Shown one piece after another: positions 25,957-34,905 of a DNA stretch of 64,000 bases. Source of the DNA: Desulfuromonas sp. KJ2020 (lineage in GTDB: Bacteria; Desulfobacterota; Desulfuromonadia; Desulfuromonadales; SZUA-540); contig NZ_JAKUKE010000001.1 in NCBI RefSeq assembly GCF_024197615.1, forward strand, positions 1,218,772 to 1,282,771. Reading direction: 5' to 3'. The notes under the pieces are model-generated. The model ran no database searches and was not told the DNA's origin. It saw only the letters and a program-made list of their open reading frames with translations. Position 1 is the first letter of the stretch; each line of letters starts with the position of its first letter. Position numbers and translations under genes: made by a program.

Positions 25957-28479
25957 TTATTTCAAGGCCTTGGCCAGGTCCAGCTTCCAGCTTTCGAATT
26001 TGTCCAGGTATCGGTCGAGCAGGTCCTGGGCTCGTGAGGCTTCATCGGCCTCGGAGATGATATGGACCAGCGGCTGATGCTGGTCCGGCAGCAGCAGCAC
26101 CCAGTCCTCGCCCAGACTGATCTTGACGCCGTCGATAAAGGAGGCTTCGTGATCGACGGAATCTTCACTCATTTTACGCATGATGCCGCCTTTGAGTTCC
26201 CAGGAACAGGGTCTGGTGGCACGGCGATACTGGCGCAAGGGGATGCTCTTGCGCACCTGGCTCAGACTTTGGCCGCTGCGGGCCAGCATCTCCAGGGTTT
26301 TGGCGGCCGTGAAGAGGGCGTCGAAGTTGGACTGGAAGGCGGGAAAGGCAAAACGCCCGTCCATGCCGCCGGTCAGCAGGGTGTGGCGCTCCTGGCCGGC
26401 CTCGACCAGAGAGCGGCCATCGGCCTTGGTGCGTTTGACGGTCAGGCCACTTTCCCTGGCCAGGGCCTCCACACCTTGAGGAGCCGAGACGGGCACGGCC
26501 AGCGTTCCCCTTTTTTCGGTGCGGCACACCAGGGCCGACAGGCAGAGCAGCGCCTCCATATCCGACAGCAGGGTCCCGGTTTCATCGATCAGCGTCACCC
26601 GTTCGCCGGAGGGGCCGATCCAGAAACCCGCCGCTGCCTCCAGGGTGACGACGATGCGGGCCAGTTGCTCGAGAGAGCGCTGCTGCTGTTCGGGCGGGCT
26701 GCCGGTGCGACTTTCCATGACGTGGGAGTTGAGCTCGATGACTTCGCAGCCCAGGCTGGTCAGCAAGGTCGGCAGCAGTTCGCTGGCGGGCGAATGGTTG
26801 AGGTCGATGACCACTTTGGGTGCGGCTTTGCGCAGGGCGTCGCCTTCGAGGGCCCGCAGGAATCCCTCGCGGTAGTAGTCATAGATGCGGGGGATTTCTT
26901 CAATGCCGCCCGGCTCGGAGAAATGGACCCGGCGGAAGTTTTCCTTGAAATAGATGCGTTCAATGCCCTTGGCCGCCGACGAGGAGACTTCGATGCCGTC
27001 GGCGTCGAAGAAGATGATCTCCGTCGCCGAGGGATCCTTCGGCGACTGACGGAAGTGAACGCCCCCCACTTCACCGAAAGTGGTCAGTTTGTAGCGCAAT
27101 ACCGGCAGCGGGATCATCTTGGTGTCGCGCACGTTGACACCGGTGGAGAGCAGCCCCCCCACGAAGGAGCGCTTGAGCATCCGCGAAGAGCGTATGGCGT
27201 CGCGTCCGGCCAGGATAAAGGCATCCTTGGGCAGGGTCGAGCCGTAGGCCGCCCCCAGCTTGGCCGCGAACTCCGGCGTCATTTCCACGTTGGTCAGGGC
27301 GCTGACCATGGCCCCCTCGAAGAGGTTCTTGCGCCACTTTTCGCCCCAGATCAGGTTGGTGGTGACAATGGAGCCTCCCTCGATGACTTTCCGCGGCCAC
27401 ACCTTGACATCCTTTTTGATGTAGGCCTCGTCGCCGATGGTCGTTTCATCCCCGACGACCGCCCCTTCTTCCACGATGACGCCGTGGCCGGCCCGGACAT
27501 TGTGGCAGAGGACGGCCCCGCGCACGCGGCAGTCCTTGCGCAGGTAGACGTTATCCCAGAGGATGGCGTCTTCCAGCTCGACTCCGTCTTCAATCAGGCA
27601 GTTGCGCCCCACCACGCAGTTTTTCAGCCGGGCGGTGCCCTGCACCCTGGTGTTGTCGCCGATAATCACCATGCCCTCAAAGCGGGACAGACTCGGGTCG
27701 GCGATCTGGGCTTCCTCGCCGATATGGATGTCCTGCTTGGCCGCAGCGGCCTTCTCCCGGATACCGACGGCCACCTTGTGCTGGAAGATGTCCCGGCACG
27801 ATTCGATATAGGCGTCGGTATTGCCGATGTCGGCCCAGTAGCCGTCGAGGGTGCAGCCGTAGAGGGGGGCCTTTTTCTGGAGCATCAGGGGAAAGACATC
27901 TTTGGACCAGTCGCGGTTTTCCCCGTCGGGAATCAGGTTGAGGACTTCCGGCTCCAGAACATAGATGCCGGTATTGATGGTGTCGGAAAAGACTTCGCCC
28001 CAACCCGGCTTCTCCAGAAACTTGGTGATCTGGCCTTCCTTGTCCGTAATGACGACGCCGAACTGCAGCGGGTCGGTCACCGAGGTCAGGGTGATGGTGG
28101 CCAGGGCCTTCTTCTCTTCATGGAAAGCCAGCACCCGGGAGAGGTCGAAATCGGTCAGCAGGTCGCCGCTGATGATGAGAAAACGTTCGTCCAGATATTT
28201 CTCGGCGGCCTTGACGGCGCCGGCCGTGCCGAAATCTTCCAGGGGGGTGACATAGGTGATGCGTACGCCGAACTCGCTGCCGTCGCCGAAAAAATTTTTG
28301 ATCACCATCGGCTGATGGTAGAGCAGCAGAACCAGCTCGTCGATGCCGTGCCTTTTGAGCAGTTCGATAATGTGCAGCATGATCGGCCGGTTGATCAGGG
28401 GGATCATGGGCTTGGGCAGGTTGATGGTCAGGGGTTGAATGCGGGTGCCGAATCCTCCGGCCATAAGAACTGCTTTCAT
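25957..28479 (-). CDS. Sugar nucleotidyltransferase fused to a degenerate phosphohexomutase
   Basis: An 840-residue three-part protein. Residues 1-235 form an NDP-sugar pyrophosphorylase domain (MKAVLMAGGFGTRIQPLT, then KPMIPLINRP and DGYWADIGN). Residues about 250-370 are a left-handed beta-helix of hexapeptide repeats (DNTRVQGTARL, VEEGAVVGDETTIGDEAYI). Residues about 380-835 match the fold of phosphoglucomutase/phosphomannomutase. The nucleotidyltransferase likely makes GDP-mannose or ADP/UDP-glucose. In the mutase part the phosphoserine loop, normally TASHNP, is GVHFRQSPKDPSATE, and the metal loop is also altered, so mutase activity is doubtful. AAGGAG precedes the ATG. Confidence 0.88.
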   Translation of the reverse strand: MKAVLMAGGFGTRIQPLTINLPKPMIPLINRPIMLHIIELLKRHGIDELVLLLYHQPMVIKNFFGDGSEFGVRITYVTPLEDFGTAGAVKAAEKYLDERFLIISGDLLTDFDLSRVLAFHEEKKALATITLTSVTDPLQFGVVITDKEGQITKFLEKPGWGEVFSDTINTGIYVLEPEVLNLIPDGENRDWSKDVFPLMLQKKAPLYGCTLDGYWADIGNTDAYIESCRDIFQHKVAVGIREKAAAAKQDIHIGEEAQIADPSLSRFEGMVIIGDNTRVQGTARLKNCVVGRNCLIEDGVELEDAILWDNVYLRKDCRVRGAVLCHNVRAGHGVIVEEGAVVGDETTIGDEAYIKKDVKVWPRKVIEGGSIVTTNLIWGEKWRKNLFEGAMVSALTNVEMTPEFAAKLGAAYGSTLPKDAFILAGRDAIRSSRMLKRSFVGGLLSTGVNVRDTKMIPLPVLRYKLTTFGEVGGVHFRQSPKDPSATEIIFFDADGIEVSSSAAKGIERIYFKENFRRVHFSEPGGIEEIPRIYDYYREGFLRALEGDALRKAAPKVVIDLNHSPASELLPTLLTSLGCEVIELNSHVMESRTGSPPEQQQRSLEQLARIVVTLEAAAGFWIGPSGERVTLIDETGTLLSDMEALLCLSALVCRTEKRGTLAVPVSAPQGVEALARESGLTVKRTKADGRSLVEAGQERHTLLTGGMDGRFAFPAFQSNFDALFTAAKTLEMLARSGQSLSQVRKSIPLRQYRRATRPCSWELKGGIMRKMSEDSVDHEASFIDGVKISLGEDWVLLLPDQHQPLVHIISEADEASRAQDLLDRYLDKFESWKLDLAKALK

Positions 28480-28523
28480 GGCAGCTTTCTCCTTTGAGCG
28501 ATGATGGGTGCGAATCTAGTGGC

Positions 28524-28883
28524 TCAGTGTTTTTTGGCCAGTATTTTGCTGATTTCCTCTTTGAGTTCGGTGAGGTCCGAACTCTTTACCACGTAGGCGT
28601 CGGCCAGCCAGGAGGAAAAGTCGTCCTTGTAGCAGCTGAAAGCGGTGCATAGGATCACCGGCAGGTTTCCCTTCTCCTTGACAATCTTCTGCAGCAGCTG
28701 CAGGCCACTCTCCCCTTTCATCTGGATGTCGAGAACGACCAGGTCGAAGTTTTTTTGCTGCAGCCGTTCGGCCGCCTCGCTGCCGCTGCCGGCCGATTCC
28801 ACCTCGTAGCCTTCGTCTTCGAGTTCGGTCTTGTAGAGATAGCGGATGTCGCGTTCGTCATCAACAACCAGGATGCGTGCCAT
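28524..28883 (-). CDS. Single-domain response regulator (CheY-like)
   Basis: A 119-residue receiver domain with the acidic pocket VVDDERD, phospho-acceptor Asp in LVVLDIQMKGESG (about residue 52), and the conserved switch Thr/Lys in ILCTAF and YVVKSSD. No output domain. It lies 23 bp downstream of a histidine kinase on the same strand and 44 bp upstream of the nucleotidyltransferase. The partner is presumably that kinase; the target of the phosphorylated regulator is unknown. Confidence 0.93.
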   Translation of the reverse strand: MARILVVDDERDIRYLYKTELEDEGYEVESAGSGSEAAERLQQKNFDLVVLDIQMKGESGLQLLQKIVKEKGNLPVILCTAFSCYKDDFSSWLADAYVVKSSDLTELKEEISKILAKKH

Positions 28884-28906
28884 GGATGTCCTCCCCTCGA
28901 TGCGTT

Positions 28907-30553
28907 TTATAGTCGGAAACGGATGCAGAAGCTGGTTCCCCGGCCTTGTTCGCTGAAAATCTCAAACGCCGCATTGTGGCCTTCCAGAATGCGGGCGCAC
29001 AACGACAGGCCCAGGCCTGTGCCCTGCTCCTTGGTCGAAAAGAACGGTGTCGTCACGGTGCGAATTTCTTCCTCGCTCATCCCAGGGCCGGTGTCCTTTA
29101 CCGTCAGGATCACCTCTTCATGGCCCCTGGCCGTGTGTAGGGTGAGGCCGCCGCCGTTGGGCATGGCTTCCACCGCGTTGTTCACCAGGCTGCGCAGGCA
29201 GTAGGTGATCTTTTTGTAGTCCAGTACCACCTGGGGCAGATCAGGCGCCAGTTCGAGCTGGCAGTCGATGCCGTTTTCATGCAGGTCGTCCCGCATGGCG
29301 GCGTACACCGCCGTGACCAGCTGGTTGATGTCCCACTGGTCAAAGGTCGGATGCATCGACTCGGAGTAGTTGAGCACCTCCTGCAGCACCTCTTCCAGAT
29401 GTTTGGCCTCCCGCACGATGGATTCGATGTAGGCCCGTTTGGCGTCGTTCTCCGCCGTGCTGCGGATGAGCGAGCGGGCAAACCCGCCGATGATGGTCAG
29501 GGGATTGCGGATGGAATGGGCCACGTTGGCTGTGATGCGCCCCACCAGGGCCATTTTTTCCATGCGCAGGATGATTTCCTGCTGGTCCTTCAGGCGTTCG
29601 TTGGCCTCGGTGACGTTGCGCAGCTCTTTCTGCAGACGTTCGTACAGGGCGGCCCGGCTGATGGCGAAGGTCACCGGCAGCGCGAAGGTTTCCAGTGACT
29701 GCAGGTCTTCGTCCGAGATCGGCTGATTGTTGATGATGTTGTCGGCCAGCAGCAGGCCGACCCGGCGGTCGGTGCTCACCATGGGAACCATGACCAGCTC
29801 GTTGACCCCCAGCGCGTCGATCTGGGCCGGATCGATATCGGTCTCCTGGCGCAGGTCGAGTATGTGGCGTGGCCGGCGTTCGTTGAGCGTGCGAATAAAG
29901 AGATGATCCTCCCGGTTCAGGGGGACGGTCAGCAACTTGAGTAAATCGCGGAACTTGGCTTTTTCTTCCGGCAGCTTGGTTTCAAAGAGCATGCGGGCCA
30001 TCTCCCGCAGCGAACGGTCGGCGTGGGCCAGTTCATTCCAGATGCGCCAGGCGTCTTCCCGCTGCCGCGGGCCGACCGCCAGATAGCCTTCGAGGTTCTG
30101 ACGCTCCCTGTCCACCAGCAGCAGAATGGCGCGGTTGAGGCCAAAACCTTTGCCGGCGGTGACTGCCGTGAGGGCCATGGTGATGACTTCATCCTTGTCC
30201 ATGGATGTCTGCAGAACATGGCCGACTTCATTGAGAAAACGTTTTTCCCGATCCCTGACGGCAAGCTGATGCTCCAGAAGTTTCGTCCTGGCGCGAAGCT
30301 GCAGCAGCTCGCTGCAGACGGTGGGGAAGATTTCCGCCATCTCGCCATCGGAACGGCTGAATGTTTCCGCATCTTCCAGAAAGTGCGGGCACTCAAGGCA
30401 GCGCTGCAAAATGCGCTGCTGGCGGTCGTAAAGCAGGGCGCCGTCCTCCTCGTGCAGATAGGGACACTGCCCCGGATCGATGTGTTCGAGATGCCAGCAG
30501 CACTGAGGATTCACGGTCGTCACCGATAGAATGTTTGTTCCAGGAAAAATCAT
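28907..30553 (-). CDS. GAF-domain sensor histidine kinase with cysteine-rich N terminus
   Basis: A 548-residue soluble histidine kinase. Residues 15-65 contain two cysteine clusters (QCCWHLEHIDPGQCPYL and RCLECPHF), a possible metal or redox site. A GAF domain follows (about 105-290), then a coiled linker, the HisKA box with NVAHSIRNPLTIIGGFAR, and HATPase_c with NALVNNAVEAMPNGG-like N box, DTGPGMSEE and GTGLGLSLC. No transmembrane segment, so the signal is intracellular. Start at 30553 is tentative because no clear ribosome-binding site is present. Likely partner of the CheY-like regulator 23 bp downstream. Confidence 0.9.
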   Translation of the reverse strand: MIFPGTNILSVTTVNPQCCWHLEHIDPGQCPYLHEEDGALLYDRQQRILQRCLECPHFLEDAETFSRSDGEMAEIFPTVCSELLQLRARTKLLEHQLAVRDREKRFLNEVGHVLQTSMDKDEVITMALTAVTAGKGFGLNRAILLLVDRERQNLEGYLAVGPRQREDAWRIWNELAHADRSLREMARMLFETKLPEEKAKFRDLLKLLTVPLNREDHLFIRTLNERRPRHILDLRQETDIDPAQIDALGVNELVMVPMVSTDRRVGLLLADNIINNQPISDEDLQSLETFALPVTFAISRAALYERLQKELRNVTEANERLKDQQEIILRMEKMALVGRITANVAHSIRNPLTIIGGFARSLIRSTAENDAKRAYIESIVREAKHLEEVLQEVLNYSESMHPTFDQWDINQLVTAVYAAMRDDLHENGIDCQLELAPDLPQVVLDYKKITYCLRSLVNNAVEAMPNGGGLTLHTARGHEEVILTVKDTGPGMSEEEIRTVTTPFFSTKEQGTGLGLSLCARILEGHNAAFEIFSEQGRGTSFCIRFRL

Positions 30554-30722
30554 GCTTTGCCCAAAGAAAGCGTTCAGAAATTATAGCAGTACCAGGTGCG
30601 AATGCAACGGGAATGACTATTGTTTTTTAATGAAAAAATGCCCTTTTTGGGGGTGTCCGGGAAAGGAGCGTTCTCGGTTAAGTATTGCTCTCGGCCGGGA
30701 GACCATGGCATAGTCGACCCCT

Positions 30723-31646
30723 ATGAACGACAAGCGCTACCACCTCTTTTCTCAATTTCTGAAAGACCGTTTCGGCGGCAGGGTGCACAAGATCTCGGTG
30801 GACGCCGGTTTCTCCTGTCCCAACCGCGGTGACACCCGCCAGCAGCCGGGCTGCCTCTTCTGTGACCCGGGCGGTTCGGGTGCTGTCGGCATCGCCCGAA
30901 GTCAGTCCGTGGCCGAGCAGTTGGAACTGGGCAAGGAGATCATGGTTCGCAAATACAAGGCCAGACAGTTCATTGCCTACTTTCAGCCGTTCTCCAACAC
31001 CTATGCGCCGCCGGAACGTTTGCGGCAACTCTACGACGAGGCTCTCAGCGTTACCGGAGTGATGGGGCTGGCCGTCGGCACCCGTCCCGACTGTCTGCCG
31101 CCGCCCGTCCTCGACCTTCTGGCCGAATACCATCGGCGCACCTTCTTCTGGCTCGAACTCGGCCTGCAGACCACCCACGATGCGACCCTGAGCTTTCTTC
31201 GCCGCGGCCACGACTATCAGCGTTTTCTGTTAGCTTATGATGAGGCCAAGGCCAGAGGCTTGAGCGTTTGTGTCCATGTGATTCTGGGGTTGCCGGGAGA
31301 GAGTCGCGCCCAGATGCTGGCCACGGCCGACGAGATGGCGCGTCTGCAGGTCGATGGCATCAAGATCCATCTGCTGCATGTGCTCAAGGGGACGCCTCTG
31401 GGGGAACTCTACCAGCAGGGGCAGGTCGAGGTGCTCTCCCAGGAGGACTACGTGCAGCTGGCCGTCGATTTTCTCGAAAGGCTGCATCCGGACACGCTTA
31501 TCCACCGTCTTACCGGGGACGGACCACGGGATTTGCTGCTGGCGCCCTTGTGGTCGTTGAACAAATGGGAAGTGCTCAACGCCATCGACGACGAGCTGCG
31601 CCGGCGGGACAGCCGCCAGGGAAGTCGCTGTTCGGTAAAAATATGA
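30723..31646 (+). CDS. YhcC-type radical SAM protein (TIGR01212 family)
   Basis: A 307-residue radical SAM enzyme. It carries the family's long-spaced cluster motif: GFSCPNR, then GCLFCDPGG, with SGAVG following, and later QPFSNTYAP, LELGLQTTHD and VHVILGLPGE. These features match the YhcC group, whose substrate is not established with certainty. The ATG at 30723 has no strong ribosome-binding site. It is divergent from the kinase gene and is followed by an intrinsic terminator. Confidence 0.9.
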   Translation: MNDKRYHLFSQFLKDRFGGRVHKISVDAGFSCPNRGDTRQQPGCLFCDPGGSGAVGIARSQSVAEQLELGKEIMVRKYKARQFIAYFQPFSNTYAPPERLRQLYDEALSVTGVMGLAVGTRPDCLPPPVLDLLAEYHRRTFFWLELGLQTTHDATLSFLRRGHDYQRFLLAYDEAKARGLSVCVHVILGLPGESRAQMLATADEMARLQVDGIKIHLLHVLKGTPLGELYQQGQVEVLSQEDYVQLAVDFLERLHPDTLIHRLTGDGPRDLLLAPLWSLNKWEVLNAIDDELRRRDSRQGSRCSVKI

Positions 31647-31709
31647 GGAAAAAAGAGTAGAATACCCCGTACACGCCGTCGGGAGGTTGGCGTCAGGGGC
31701 GAAAGGCCG

Positions 31710-31738
31710 TCAGTTCCAGGTCAGGAACTGAGGTTTTT
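31710..31738 (+). terminator. Intrinsic terminator after the radical SAM gene
   Basis: Arms TCAGTTCC (31710-31717) and GGAACTGA (31724-31731) with a six-base loop are followed by a run of five T residues at 31734-31738. Confidence 0.65.
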
Positions 31739-31849
31739 CAGCTGGATGGCTTGCAGTTGTTGCGGCGTGACGTCTTCGGCGCCTCCCCAGGAAATAAGCA
31801 GGAGAGAAGCCCAGACGATGCCGACAGCGAGGATGAGTAGTCTTTTCAT
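31721..31849 (-). CDS. Possible 42-aa membrane or exported peptide
   Basis: A short minus-strand frame with MKRLLILAVGIVWASLLLIS, a good hydrophobic signal or membrane helix, followed by a short polar tail VTPQQLQAIQLKNLSS. There is no ribosome-binding site and its end overlaps the terminator hairpin of the convergent gene, so it could be chance or a remnant. The rest of 31647-32051 holds only the terminator; I see nothing else in it. Confidence 0.3.
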   Translation of the reverse strand: MKRLLILAVGIVWASLLLISWGGAEDVTPQQLQAIQLKNLSS

Positions 31850-32051
31850 GGCGCGTAAAATATATAATTTTTTGCCTGAAAGCAAGCCCTTATTGCAGAA
31901 TGCCTCTGACGTTAATCCCGACTCGACGCGGCCTTCTTGTCTGCCCCGCCGCACTGTGATATCGTTCGTCCTCTGAATCGGGGCTGATCTGCGGCCCCTC
32001 TTCCACCTGAAGAAGTCCTTGAATCTATCCCCTGCATACTCTGGCCTGACC

Positions 32052-34088
32052 ATGGATCTGCGAACGCTCAATAAAGAACAGCTGGCGGCGGTGCGCCATA
32101 CCGAAGGGCCGCTGCTGCTACTGGCCGGCGCCGGCTCGGGCAAAACCCGGGTCATTACCTATCGTATCGCCTATCTTCTGCTGGAGAAGGGGGTGCGCCC
32201 CGAGAATGTTCTCGCCGTCACCTTCACCAACAAGGCGGCCCGTGAGATGAAGGAACGGGTGCTGGAACTGGTGGGGCGGGCCAGAAACAAAGGGCTGGTC
32301 ATCGGCACCTTCCACTCCCTCTGCGTGCGTATTCTCAAGGAGGACATCGAGCGCCTCGGCTACAAGAAGAATTTTTCCATTTACGGCGCCGCCGACCAGG
32401 CCCGTCTGATCAAGGATCTGCTGCAGGGGCTCGACAGCGGCAACAAGAAGTTCGACGCCGACCGGGTGCTCTGGCTCATCTCCGACGCCAAAAACCGGCT
32501 GGTGCCCCCCCAGGACTTCGTCGGCCGCTTCCAGGACGAATATGCCTGGGTCGCGGCCGAGATCTATCCGCGTTACCAGCGCGCCCTCAAGGCCTTCAAC
32601 GCCATCGACTTCGACGATATCATCATGCTCGCCGTCACCTTGTTGCAGAACTATCCCGAGGTGCTGGCCAAATACCAGGAGCGCTTCCGTTATATTCTGG
32701 TGGACGAATACCAGGACACCAACGCCGCCCAGTACCTGCTGCTGCGCCTCCTGTCGGGCAAATACCACAATCTCTGCGTGGTCGGCGATGACGATCAGTC
32801 CATTTACGGCTGGCGCGGGGCCGATCTGGGCAATATCCTCGAGTTTGAGAAGGACTTTGCCGGCACCACCCTCATCAAGCTGGAGCAGAACTACCGCTCG
32901 TCGGGAACCATCCTGTCGGCGGCCAATGCGGTCATCCGTCACAACGCCAAGCGCAAGGAGAAGGCCCTGTGGACGGCCGGCGACAGTGGCCGCCAGCTCG
33001 AGCTCATCTGTTGCGAGGACGAGGAGGACGAAGCGCGCATGGTCATGGAGCGCATCCACGCCGAGCGGTTTCGTCTCAACCTGGAGTACCGCGACTTCGC
33101 CATCCTCTACCGCACCAACGTGCAGTCGCGCGCCTTCGAGGAGCAGCTGCGCTACGAGAATATCCCCTACGTCCTGATCGGCGGGCAGCAGTTCTTCGAT
33201 CGCAAGGAGGTCAAGGACGCCGTGGCCTATCTGCGGGTGCTGGTCAACCCGCGCGACGAGGTCAATCTGCTGCGTATCCTCAACTACCCTCGCCGGGGCA
33301 TCGGCGAGACCAGCGCCGACCGGCTCATCCGTTTTTCCGCCGAGCACAATCGGCCGCTGTGGGACGTTCTCGAAGCGCCCGGCGCCGTGGAGGAGCTGGG
33401 GGAGAAGGTCGTCGAGGCGGTGGGCGCCTTCGTGGCCCTCATGGATGGCTATCGGCAGCGCTTTGCCCGCGGCCGGCGTCTGGCCGAGATCGCCCGGCAG
33501 TTTTTCGCCGAAATCAAGCTGGAGGACGAGATCTACCGGCAGACCGAAGATCCGGCCAAAGCCAGGCGCCGGGCCGACAACGTCGAGGAGGTGGTCAACG
33601 CCATGGCCTCCTACGAGGAGCGTGAAGAGAAGCCGAGCCTGGCCGGCTTTCTGGAGAAGGTGTCCCTTTTGGACGACGACCATCCGGGACGCAACGACAA
33701 AGAGGCCAAGCTGGCCCGCAACGCCGTGACCCTCATGAGCCTGCATTCGAGTAAGGGACTGGAATACCCGGTGGTCTTTCTGGTCGGTCTGGAGGAGGAG
33801 TATCTTCCCCACAAGAAATCAATCCACGAGACTTTCGACGTGGATGAGGAGCGTCGCCTCTGCTATGTCGGGATCACCCGGGCCCAGAAACATCTGGTTT
33901 TGCTGCATGCCAAGCAGCGGAAAAAATACGGCAAGCTGCTGCCCCGCCTGCCCAGCCGGTTTTTGCAGGAGATTCCCGCCGACCTGATGGAGCAACAGCA
34001 GAGCGAGGGCAAGCCGAATCTTCCCGAGGCTGAACAGGAGAAGCTGGCCAAGAGTTTTTTCGCCGGCATCGAGGATCTGCTCAAATAA
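32052..34088 (+). CDS. UvrD/PcrA/Rep-family DNA helicase (SF1A)
   Basis: A 678-residue 3'-5' DNA helicase with motif I AGAGSGKTRV, Ia TFTNKAAREMKER, II DEYQDTN, III GDDDQSIYGWRGA, IV QNYRSSGTIL, V LMSLHSSKGLEYPVVFL and VI YVGITRAQKH. It unwinds DNA in repair and replication restart. The C-terminal extension that binds RNA polymerase in PcrA/UvrD is short here, closer to Rep. ATG 32052 is chosen because it precedes the family's LNKEQLAAV; a TTG at 32019 is an alternative with a GAAGAAG upstream. Confidence 0.95.
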   Translation: MDLRTLNKEQLAAVRHTEGPLLLLAGAGSGKTRVITYRIAYLLLEKGVRPENVLAVTFTNKAAREMKERVLELVGRARNKGLVIGTFHSLCVRILKEDIERLGYKKNFSIYGAADQARLIKDLLQGLDSGNKKFDADRVLWLISDAKNRLVPPQDFVGRFQDEYAWVAAEIYPRYQRALKAFNAIDFDDIIMLAVTLLQNYPEVLAKYQERFRYILVDEYQDTNAAQYLLLRLLSGKYHNLCVVGDDDQSIYGWRGADLGNILEFEKDFAGTTLIKLEQNYRSSGTILSAANAVIRHNAKRKEKALWTAGDSGRQLELICCEDEEDEARMVMERIHAERFRLNLEYRDFAILYRTNVQSRAFEEQLRYENIPYVLIGGQQFFDRKEVKDAVAYLRVLVNPRDEVNLLRILNYPRRGIGETSADRLIRFSAEHNRPLWDVLEAPGAVEELGEKVVEAVGAFVALMDGYRQRFARGRRLAEIARQFFAEIKLEDEIYRQTEDPAKARRRADNVEEVVNAMASYEEREEKPSLAGFLEKVSLLDDDHPGRNDKEAKLARNAVTLMSLHSSKGLEYPVVFLVGLEEEYLPHKKSIHETFDVDEERRLCYVGITRAQKHLVLLHAKQRKKYGKLLPRLPSRFLQEIPADLMEQQQSEGKPNLPEAEQEKLAKSFFAGIEDLLK

Positions 34089-34103
34089 GGAGATACGACG
34101 CAA

Positions 34104-34139
34104 AAAAGGGGCCCTTCCCGTCAGGAAAGGGCCCCTTTT
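34104..34139. terminator. Bidirectional terminator after the helicase gene
   Basis: An inverted repeat AAAAGGGGCCCTT / AAGGGCCCCTTTT with A-rich and T-rich flanks on either side lies between the convergent helicase and cytochrome-b5 genes and can serve both. Confidence 0.8.
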
Positions 34140-34163
34140 ACATGTGCAAAGGTCAACGGGCTG

Positions 34164-34481
34164 TCAGCGCATCAGTAGAAAAATCACCGCAAGAATTACA
34201 ACCGCCACCACGGCCCCGATGATCATTTTGCCTCCGCCGCCGCCCGCTTCGGGAGCCGGTTCCTCCAACTGGCCGACCACCGGAAAACGTTCGATGACCG
34301 CCCTGACATGGGGGGCGTTTTTCAGCTCGTCGGTGAGGTCATGGCCGGCCTGGTGCAGTCCCTGATGGTTGCCGTCCGTCCAGAGCTTGCTGTCGCTGAA
34401 ATCATAGATCTTGCCGTTGACGGCTCCGTAGGCCTTGCGTCCTTCGCGGCCATCGAATTTTGCCAGTTCTTCTCGGGTCAT
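34164..34481 (-). CDS. Tail-anchored cytochrome b5-like haem/steroid-binding protein
   Basis: A 105-residue protein with a short cytochrome-b5-like domain (residues 1-75: FDGREGRKAYGAVNGKIYDF, then LWTDGNHQGLHQAGHDLTDEL, which holds the expected histidine ligand region) and, after a Gly-rich linker, a C-terminal transmembrane helix (MIIGAVVAVVILAVIFLLMR). GGCAGGAGAG precedes the ATG. Bacterial members of this family are small, poorly studied, and could be membrane-tethered electron carriers. The histidine pattern differs from the classical HPGG, so haem binding is likely but unproven. Confidence 0.85.
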   Translation of the reverse strand: MTREELAKFDGREGRKAYGAVNGKIYDFSDSKLWTDGNHQGLHQAGHDLTDELKNAPHVRAVIERFPVVGQLEEPAPEAGGGGGKMIIGAVVAVVILAVIFLLMR

Positions 34482-34905
34482 GGTGTCTCTCCTGCCGGTT
34501 CATGGGGAAACCTGCTGAACGAGCCAGGCGGAATGGGTTGTCGGTTCAGACAAGTCGACATTTTACCAGAGTTGATCGTAAGAACAAGTTTTGGGCCGGA
34601 AGGGGTCACGCACCCGCCTCTAGGAAGAGAGGAGGGGCCGCGAGCTGGCGCAGAACACTGTGCACACTTGTGTGTCAGTCCGTTACGCCGCTACGGTCGT
34701 TATTGCCTTTCCGCAGGCCGTTTTTAGCTACTTTTAAAAAAACGCCGTTCTGGATTTTGGCTGGAAAAACATGACTCCAATGGTTGTTATTCTTAAGTGG
34801 CCGAAATAAGAACGGAAATCTTTGACCTGTCGGCATAATTCGTGTATATGCATGGTGCGTAGCTTACTCAGGAGATTTTTAAACGGATTATAGCCCGGCT
34901 CTGTC
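34482..34905. other. 424-bp gene-free leader of the MSHA locus
   Basis: No convincing coding frame. It contains several small inverted repeats (for example CCTCT-AGGAAG-AGAGG near 34616-34635 and GTGCAC/TGTGTG-rich sequence near 34660-34680), an A/T-rich block at 34730-34745 and a sigma-70-like promoter at 34822-34850. The length is unusual in this compact genome and may hold a leader RNA or regulator sites. Confidence 0.5.
34822..34850 (+). promoter_or_regulatory. Sigma-70-type promoter upstream of mshI
   Basis: TTGACC (34822-34827), 17-base spacer, TATATG (34845-34850). Predicted start near 34857, about 50 bases before the mshI ATG. Candidate housekeeping promoter for the whole assembly operon. 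Confidence 0.6.

Noticed and set aside
31721..31849. Confident call of the 42-residue frame as a gene
   Set aside because: No ribosome-binding site, and it overlaps the convergent terminator; listed only at low confidence.
34600..34680. GGTCACGCACCC... resembles the beginning of a GEMM (c-di-GMP) riboswitch
   Set aside because: The conserved CAAACC and the paired second domain with its receptor are missing; only the first few bases agree.
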